From: Streptomyces anulatus
GTDB taxonomy: Bacteria; Actinomycetota; Actinomycetes; Streptomycetales; Streptomycetaceae
Direction of reading: 5' to 3'
Assembly: GCF_014650675.1 (NCBI RefSeq)
Contig: NZ_BMVK01000011.1
Span: forward strand, 124,001-188,000
DNA: 64,000 nt
The translations under genes and the position numbers were made by a program. Below are positions 59,022-64,000 of this stretch, piece by piece (position 1 is the first letter of the stretch; the number at the start of each line of letters is the position of its first letter). Below the pieces are notes generated by a model that had not been told where the DNA came from, ran no database searches, and saw nothing but the letters and a program-made list of their open reading frames with translations.

Positions 59022-59850
59022 CACCGCCGTTCGGCGCGGAACCCCGGCCCGGCACACCCACGGGGCCGCGCGGCGGACGGGTTCCGGACCCGGTCCGCTC
59101 ACCCACACCGCCGTCATGACCGCGCGCGCCCTGCGCATCAGCAGCCGCAACACCGACGCGCTGATCACGTCCCTGGCCCTGCCGATCATGCTGATGCTGA
59201 TCTTCGTCTACTTCTTCGGCGGCGCCATCGACACCGGGACGGACTACGACTCGTACGTCATGTACGTCGTCCCGGGCGTCCTGCTCCTGTCCGCCGGGTT
59301 CGGCGCCGCGACCACCGCCACCGCCGTCAGCGAGGACATGAAGGGCGGCATCATCGACCGGTTCCGCTCCCTGGACGTGGGCGGTACGCCGGTGCTGGCC
59401 GGGCATGTGGCGGCCAGCACCGTCCGCAATCTCTGCGCCACCGCCCTGGTCTTCGGCGTCGCGCTGCTGATCGGATTCCGCCCCGCCGCCTCCTGGAGCG
59501 GCTGGCTCCTGGTGGGCGTCGTGCTGGTCGCCTACATCGTGGCCCTGTCCTGGATCTCCGCGGCGATCGGCCTGCTGGCCCGGACCCCGGAGGCGGCGAG
59601 CGGCTTCACGTTCTTCATGTCGTTCCTGCCCTACCCGAGCAGCGCGTTCGTCCCGACCGACTCGATGCCCGGCTGGCTGCACGGTTTCGCCGACCACCAG
59701 CCGATCACCCCGGGCATCGAGTCCCTGCGCGGGCTGCTGCTCGGCCAGGAGATGGGCAACACCCCCTGGATCGCGCTGGCCTGGGCCGCGGGGATGCTCG
59801 CCGTGGCGATCGGCGCCTCGGGAACCCTGTTCCGGATCCGGACACGCTGA
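59014..59850 (+). CDS. ABC-2 type permease (DrrB family)
   Basis: 278 aa, about six membrane helices after a basic N terminus. Family landmarks: PIMLMLIFVYFFGGAI, VVPGVLLLSAGFGA, MKGGIIDRFRSLDV and the helix-rich C-terminal half with EAASGFTFFMSFLPYPSSAF. It begins within the last 8 bases of the ATPase gene. Together they probably export a hydrophobic drug-like compound. It ends in a small hairpin. Confidence 0.94.
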   Translation: MSDTAVRRGTPARHTHGAARRTGSGPGPLTHTAVMTARALRISSRNTDALITSLALPIMLMLIFVYFFGGAIDTGTDYDSYVMYVVPGVLLLSAGFGAATTATAVSEDMKGGIIDRFRSLDVGGTPVLAGHVAASTVRNLCATALVFGVALLIGFRPAASWSGWLLVGVVLVAYIVALSWISAAIGLLARTPEAASGFTFFMSFLPYPSSAFVPTDSMPGWLHGFADHQPITPGIESLRGLLLGQEMGNTPWIALAWAAGMLAVAIGASGTLFRIRTR

Positions 59851-59869
59851 CCGCCCCGCACCGGTCAGC
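59846..59869. terminator. Hairpin at the end of the DrrB-like gene
   Basis: 8-bp stem (59846-59853/59862-59869) that includes the stop codon, between convergent genes. Confidence 0.6.
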
Positions 59870-59884
59870 ACTCCTCCGGACCGC

Positions 59885-61135
59885 TCAGAACACGTCCGGG
59901 CACCACGGCCGCCGGCCCGTACGGAACACGGCGTCCGCCGTCGTCGCCGCACCGGCCCGCAGCTCCTCGGCCCGGCCCAGGTCCACCAGCCGCCGCACGG
60001 ACTCGTCGCCCAGATACAGCGTCGCCAACTCGGCCACGCCCAGGGCCAGATCAGCGCTCCGGGTGGTCGGTGCGCACCGGGCGCCGGACGTCGAGGCGTC
60101 CAGCAGGAAGCGGCCCCCGGCCAGCCCCGCGTCGTCCCGGACCTCCAGGACGAGCGACGCCTCGACGCCGTAGGTCCGGGCCTCCAGGGCGCGCGGCACG
60201 TCCAGCAGCCGCAGCCACAGCCAGTCCGAGTTGGTGATCATCCGGGCCGCGCGCGGGTCGGGCAGCAGCAGCGGCAGCAGAGCGTCGGGGGCGCGGTAGC
60301 CCGAGCGGACCGCGGTGATCCAGTCGATCGAGCAGAGGTAGTGCCACAGGGCCCGCTCGGCCGCCGGGTTCAGCGCGATCATGTCCCGTACGGTGGCGGA
60401 GTTCAGCGGCTGCTTGGCGTCGCCCCACTTGTCGTCCGTGCCGTACGTCATCAGGCCGTCGATCTCACCGTCCGCGGCGCGGTGCACGACGTAGAACGGC
60501 TCGCTCCACTTCTCGTGCTCCGAGCGGGGCGTGACCCCGGTGCTCCGCCGCCACCAGCGTTCGCCCCGGGTGACGACGCCGGGCTGCCGGGCCGCCAGCG
60601 CGGCGTGCACCTCGGGGCCGATCTTGCGGACGTCCGCGCCGTCCACCATCTCGATCCGGCCGCCGCCCGCCGGCTGCCCGGAGCGGCGCGGGTCGAGGCC
60701 GGCCCGGTGCACGGCGACCTCCCACACGGCGGTCCAGGCGGCGGGGCCGAAGCCGTACCGCCCGTAGATCGGGTACTCGGCGGCGATCAGCGAGGCGACC
60801 GGCTCGCCGCGCTCCTTGGCCGCCGCCAGGTCCGTCGCCATCATCCGGCTGAGCAGTCCGCGCCGGCGGTGCGTGGGCGCCACCGTGACCCCGCTGATCG
60901 CGTCGGCCGCCACGGTGGCCCCGCCCACCACGGTCAGCTCCTGGGCGAACGAACGGAACGTGGCCACGCAGCGCCCGGCGTCGAACACACCCTGGAACCG
61001 GGAGAGATCCGTGCCGACGAGCCGGTCCGCGACATCGTCCTCACTCGGCCTGCCGGCGGTCAGGAAGCCGTTCTGCACCGCCCTCAGCCAGTCGGGGTAT
61101 TCGGACGCGGTGACGGTGCGGACATCGAGGCTCAT
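59885..61135 (-). CDS. Eis-type GNAT N-acetyltransferase
   Basis: 416 aa. An N-terminal GNAT domain with acetyl-CoA motif VAPTHRRRGLLSRMMATDLA, a middle domain, and a C-terminal sterol-carrier-like domain ending in Phe (PWCPDVF). The C-terminal carboxylate of Eis enzymes acts in catalysis. Such enzymes acetylate aminoglycosides or other amines at multiple positions. Length and ending match the family. It converges on the DrrB-like gene. Confidence 0.9.
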   Translation of the reverse strand: MSLDVRTVTASEYPDWLRAVQNGFLTAGRPSEDDVADRLVGTDLSRFQGVFDAGRCVATFRSFAQELTVVGGATVAADAISGVTVAPTHRRRGLLSRMMATDLAAAKERGEPVASLIAAEYPIYGRYGFGPAAWTAVWEVAVHRAGLDPRRSGQPAGGGRIEMVDGADVRKIGPEVHAALAARQPGVVTRGERWWRRSTGVTPRSEHEKWSEPFYVVHRAADGEIDGLMTYGTDDKWGDAKQPLNSATVRDMIALNPAAERALWHYLCSIDWITAVRSGYRAPDALLPLLLPDPRAARMITNSDWLWLRLLDVPRALEARTYGVEASLVLEVRDDAGLAGGRFLLDASTSGARCAPTTRSADLALGVAELATLYLGDESVRRLVDLGRAEELRAGAATTADAVFRTGRRPWCPDVF

Positions 61136-61159
61136 CCCGCCACGCTAGGCATGCGCCCC

Positions 61160-62146
61160 TCAGAATGTCGCGCGAATTTCCCCGACCTCCGCCGCCCCGC
61201 CGAGCAGCGGCGAACGTCCGATCCGGGCGACCACCGGGGCGTCCACGCCCAGCAGTTCCAGGGCGCGGGCCAGCACCGGGCCGAGCGCCCGGACCGAGCC
61301 GTCGTCGATCTTGAAGGCGAGGGCCCGGCCGTCGGCCAGCGCCACCGCCTGGACCGCCTCGGCGCCCATCTTGGAGAGCGTCCCCGGCACCTCGCGCATC
61401 AGCCAGGTGTCCGGACGCCGGGTCCCCGCGACGTACTCCGGGTGGGCGCGCATCGCGTCCGCGACCCGGCGCTCGGCGCTCCCGGGCTCCGCCAGCACGA
61501 AGGAGCGGAAGGCGCGGGCCAGGCCGGTCAGCCCGATCGCCATCAGCGGGGCCCCGCAGCCGTCCGTGCCGAGCGCCGCGACCGGCTCGCCCGCCGCCTC
61601 GGCGACGACCTGGCCGACGAGCTGCTGGAGCGGGTGGGCGGGGTCGAGGTAGGTCGCGGTGTCCCAGCCGTTGCGGGCGCAGACGGCGAGCATGGCCGCG
61701 TGCTTGCCGGAGCAGTTCATCGTGATCCGCTCGCGTACGTGCCCGCTCGCGAGGTAGGCCTCCGCCTCCACCGGGTCCAGCGGCAGGTCCGGCGGGGTCT
61801 GGAGGTCGGCCGGGCTCAGCCCGTGCTCGGCGAGCATCTTCCGTACGAGGTCGAGGTGGAAGGGCTCCCCGGAGTGGCTCGCGGCGGCGAGTGCCAGCCG
61901 TTCGCCCGAGAGGTCGAGACCGGCCCGCAGGATCGCGGCGGCCTGCATCGGCTTGTTGGAGGACCGGGGGAAGACCGGCGCCGCCGGATCGCCGATCGTC
62001 CGCTCCACGCTGCCGTCGGCGGCCAGCAGGACCAGTGACCCCCGGTGGTGCCCCTCCGTGAACCCGGAGCGCACGACCTCGGCCAGGACGGGCGGGGCGG
62101 GGGCCGGGACGGAGGATATGACGGACGGAGCGTCGGTGGACGTCAT
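61160..62146 (-). CDS. Asparaginase (type II-like, PF06089 family)
   Basis: 328 aa. Actinobacterial/rhizobial asparaginase_II family: RSGFTEGHHRGSLVLLAADG, PRSSNKPMQAAAIL (conserved Ser/Lys), and MNCSGKHAAMLAVCARNGW are diagnostic. It hydrolyses L-asparagine to aspartate and ammonia; no signal peptide, so cytosolic. It is downstream of rsiG in the same direction but with a separate start. Confidence 0.92.
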   Translation of the reverse strand: MTSTDAPSVISSVPAPAPPVLAEVVRSGFTEGHHRGSLVLLAADGSVERTIGDPAAPVFPRSSNKPMQAAAILRAGLDLSGERLALAAASHSGEPFHLDLVRKMLAEHGLSPADLQTPPDLPLDPVEAEAYLASGHVRERITMNCSGKHAAMLAVCARNGWDTATYLDPAHPLQQLVGQVVAEAAGEPVAALGTDGCGAPLMAIGLTGLARAFRSFVLAEPGSAERRVADAMRAHPEYVAGTRRPDTWLMREVPGTLSKMGAEAVQAVALADGRALAFKIDDGSVRALGPVLARALELLGVDAPVVARIGRSPLLGGAAEVGEIRATF

Positions 62147-62195
62147 GGTGGCCTTCCGGGGACGGGGTGCGGGACCCGCGCCCGGAAGGATCGCT

Positions 62196-62852
62196 TCAGG
62201 CGAGCAGGTCGTCTACTTGTGCTTCCCCGTCACGGTACCTGCGGGCGATCTCCGCGCCGCAATCGTCCGCGGTGCGCTGGAGCTCGTGACGGCGGCGGGA
62301 GACCTGCTGTTCGCAGCGGACGAGCCGTCCCATCGCCGTGTGCAGTTCCTCGTCCGTCCGGGCGTCCAGATCGGACAGCTCGACCTCGGCGAGATTCTCG
62401 GCGGCGAGCTGCCGGAACTCGTCGCCGCGCGGCGTCGTCAGCGTGACGTGCCGGGCGGAGGTGCGGTGCCGGGACGGGGTGTCGGCCAGGATCTCCGAGA
62501 GCCGGCTCACCACTGCCGCGTCCTCCACCGGCGCCTCCGGATCCCGGCGGCGGGCCAGTTCCGCCCGCAGGATGTCGATCCGGCCCTGCACCAGCCGGCG
62601 AACGTAACTGAGATCGGCCTCGTCGCGCTGGGCGTCCCGGCGCAGGGTCCGCAGCTCCGGCAGCCGCAGCCCGCCGAAGCCCGCATCGCCGCCGGCCTGC
62701 TCGGGCACGGTGGCGGCTGCCGCCGGCGTCGCGGCCGGCAGGGCGGGACCCTGCCCCGGCAGACTGCGCTGTACGGGTGACCGCAGGGTGCTGGCGCGGT
62801 GACGTGCGCCCGGTAGGGCACCGGGAGATTGTCCGGCTCCATATGTACTCAT
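62196..62852 (-). CDS. rsiG: c-di-GMP-binding anti-sigma factor RsiG
   Basis: 218 aa. Two copies of the E(X)3S(X)2R(X)3Q(X)3D c-di-GMP motif are exact: Glu78-Ser82-Arg85-Gln89-Asp93 and Glu181-Ser185-Arg188-Gln192-Asp196. They lie on two helices of an antiparallel coiled coil. RsiG with c-di-GMP sequesters the sporulation sigma factor WhiG, linking second-messenger levels to spore formation. The first 60 residues are Pro/Ala/Gln-rich and disordered. It diverges from dtd. Confidence 0.93.
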   Translation of the reverse strand: MSTYGAGQSPGALPGARHRASTLRSPVQRSLPGQGPALPAATPAAAATVPEQAGGDAGFGGLRLPELRTLRRDAQRDEADLSYVRRLVQGRIDILRAELARRRDPEAPVEDAAVVSRLSEILADTPSRHRTSARHVTLTTPRGDEFRQLAAENLAEVELSDLDARTDEELHTAMGRLVRCEQQVSRRRHELQRTADDCGAEIARRYRDGEAQVDDLLA

Positions 62853-62967
62853 GCTGTTCCGTCCCCTCGACCGGTGCGTCGGCACACCGACATCGTGCAT
62901 CGTGCCACTCCGCACGGTGCCGATGCAGGTGCTCTGTACCCGTTCAGCCCAAGATAGGTTGGTCTGT

Positions 62968-63417
62968 ATGCGTGCAGTGGTACAGAGAGTGGACGGCGCG
63001 AGCGTCTCCGTCGCCGGTGCGACGGACGACCCCTCGTCCCCCGGGACCGTCGGGGAGATCGTCGGTGAGGGCCTGTGTGTGCTGGTCGGGGTCACCCATG
63101 ACGACACCCCGGAGAAGGCGGCGCAGCTGGCCCGCAAGCTCTGGTCGGTGCGCATCCTGGAGGGCGAGAAGTCCTGTTCGGATGTGAACGCGCCGCTCCT
63201 GGTGATTTCTCAGTTCACTCTCTACGGGGACGCCCGCAAGGGCCGCCGCCCCACCTGGAACGCCGCCGCGCCCGGCGAGGTGGCCGAACCGCTGGTGGAC
63301 GAGGTCGTGGCGCAGCTGCGGGCGCTCGGGGCGCAGGTGGAGACGGGCCGGTTCGGAGCGGACATGCGGGTCTCGCTCACGAACCACGGCCCGTTCACGG
63401 TGATCATCGAGGTGTGA
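62968..63417 (+). CDS. dtd: D-aminoacyl-tRNA deacylase Dtd
   Basis: 149 aa. Conserved motifs: N-terminal MRAVVQRV, the catalytic SQFTLYGD (Ser-Gln-x-Thr region), and NHGPFTVI (the cross-subunit Gly-cisPro region). It hydrolyses D-aminoacyl-tRNAs to protect translation. TAGGTT lies 8 bases before the ATG with no ribosome-binding site, suggesting a leaderless transcript. It diverges from rsiG. Confidence 0.94.
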   Translation: MRAVVQRVDGASVSVAGATDDPSSPGTVGEIVGEGLCVLVGVTHDDTPEKAAQLARKLWSVRILEGEKSCSDVNAPLLVISQFTLYGDARKGRRPTWNAAAPGEVAEPLVDEVVAQLRALGAQVETGRFGADMRVSLTNHGPFTVIIEV

Positions 63418-63442
63418 CGGCGGGCGCGGTGGGGCCGGAGCG

Positions 63443-64000
63443 CTACGGCTCCACGACCGTCTCCTGGGCCGCCGCCGTGTCCCCGGCGAGCAGCTCGGCG
63501 TCGACGGCCACGTTCCGCTTGACCAGGGCCAGGGCGATCGGGCCCAGCTCGTGGTGGCGGGCCGAGGTGGTGATGAAGCCGAGCTGGCGGCCCTCCTGGC
63601 CGTCGGCGGCCAGCCGCACCGGCGTCCCGTGGCCGGGCAGGTGCACCTCGCTGCCGTCCAGGTGCAGAAAGACGAGCCGGCGCGGCGGCTTCCCCAGGTT
63701 GTGGACGCGGGCCACCGTCTCCTGACCCCGGTAGCAGCCCTTCTGGAGGTGGACGGCGCCGCCGATCCAGCCCAGCTCGTGCGGGATGGTGCGGTGGTCG
63801 GTCTCGAAGCCGACGCGCGGCCGGTGCCCCTCCACGCGCAGCGCCTCGTACGCCAGGATCCCGGCGGCGGGACCGTGGGCGGCGGCGTACGCCTCCAGGT
63901 CCGCGCGCGGCAGGAACAGGTCCCGGCCCTGCGGGGTCTCCCGTACGGCCGCCCCGTCCGGGGTCTCCGCGATGGAGCCGGCCGGGAGGTGGACGACCGC
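63443..64000 (-). CDS. ygfZ: Folate-binding YgfZ-type protein (5' truncated by window)
   Basis: The frame is open to base 64000 and stops at 63443, giving the C-terminal 185 residues. The signature KGCYRGQE of YgfZ/GcvT-like proteins is present, with ELGWIGGAVHLQ before it. These tetrahydrofolate-binding proteins assist iron-sulfur cluster assembly or repair. It converges on dtd, a common actinobacterial neighbour. A shorter frame starting at 63835 is only the internal part. Confidence 0.92.
   Translation of the reverse strand, partial: AVVHLPAGSIAETPDGAAVRETPQGRDLFLPRADLEAYAAAHGPAAGILAYEALRVEGHRPRVGFETDHRTIPHELGWIGGAVHLQKGCYRGQETVARVHNLGKPPRRLVFLHLDGSEVHLPGHGTPVRLAADGQEGRQLGFITTSARHHELGPIALALVKRNVAVDAELLAGDTAAAQETVVEP

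Overview
The window is chromosomal DNA from a high-GC actinomycete, almost certainly a Streptomyces. Codon third positions are overwhelmingly G/C and GTG starts are common. Diagnostic genes are present: mycothiol glycosyltransferase mshA, the c-di-GMP-binding anti-sigma factor rsiG, MsiK, CarD, an fprB-type ferredoxin reductase and phoU/phoRP with PHO-box repeats. About 60 protein genes and one tRNA can be supported; two CDSs are cut by the window ends.

Layout. 1-8.2 kb: an MFS exporter 3' end, then a long leftward run: hicB-like ribbon-helix-helix regulator, DUF4097 protein, DrrA/DrrB-type ABC pair, P450, AurF-like diiron oxygenase and FprB. The regulator gene is preceded by a helically phased array of TGGCAC motifs. 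8.5-16.2 kb is housekeeping: tRNA-Thr, msiK, a nucleotidyltransferase, a DoxX protein, rlmB, cysS and an F420/FMN-type PPOX protein. 16.3-21.7 kb looks like an accessory block: an MFS gene, a fused two-domain peptide/nickel-type ABC permease, a family-5 lipoprotein and a GNAT gene. The first three start from a promoter whose -35/-10 spacer holds a Zur-type box, suggesting zinc-responsive (metal-chelate) transport. 21.8-31 kb is core again: ispF-ispD-carD, a lipoprotein, phoP-phoR / phoU with a shared PHO box, a tiny cysteine-rich protein, an MFS gene and gpm.

31-46 kb mixes lipoproteins, methyltransferases, a YunG-like protein, a candidate toxin-antitoxin pair, an APH-fold kinase, a Tat-exported beta-helix protein, YbjN, mshA, an NlpC/P60 hydrolase with a long leader, a receiver-PP2C phosphatase, DUF2516, and an HbhA-like/XRE pair. 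46-62 kb is more accessory: SUKH-like and DUF5958 genes, an oxidoreductase diverging from a GlxA-type regulator, a TetR/CocE hydrolase pair, an alpha/beta hydrolase, a Tat-exported M23 peptidase, a HAD-APH fusion, and two tandem TetR genes diverging from a second DrrAB exporter. The right end is core: an Eis-type acetyltransferase, asparaginase, rsiG, dtd and the 3' part of a YgfZ-type gene.

The regulatory DNA is the most notable part. Several divergent promoters carry near-perfect palindromes next to the regulator genes that probably bind them. All functional links between neighbours are inferred from sequence and gene order only.
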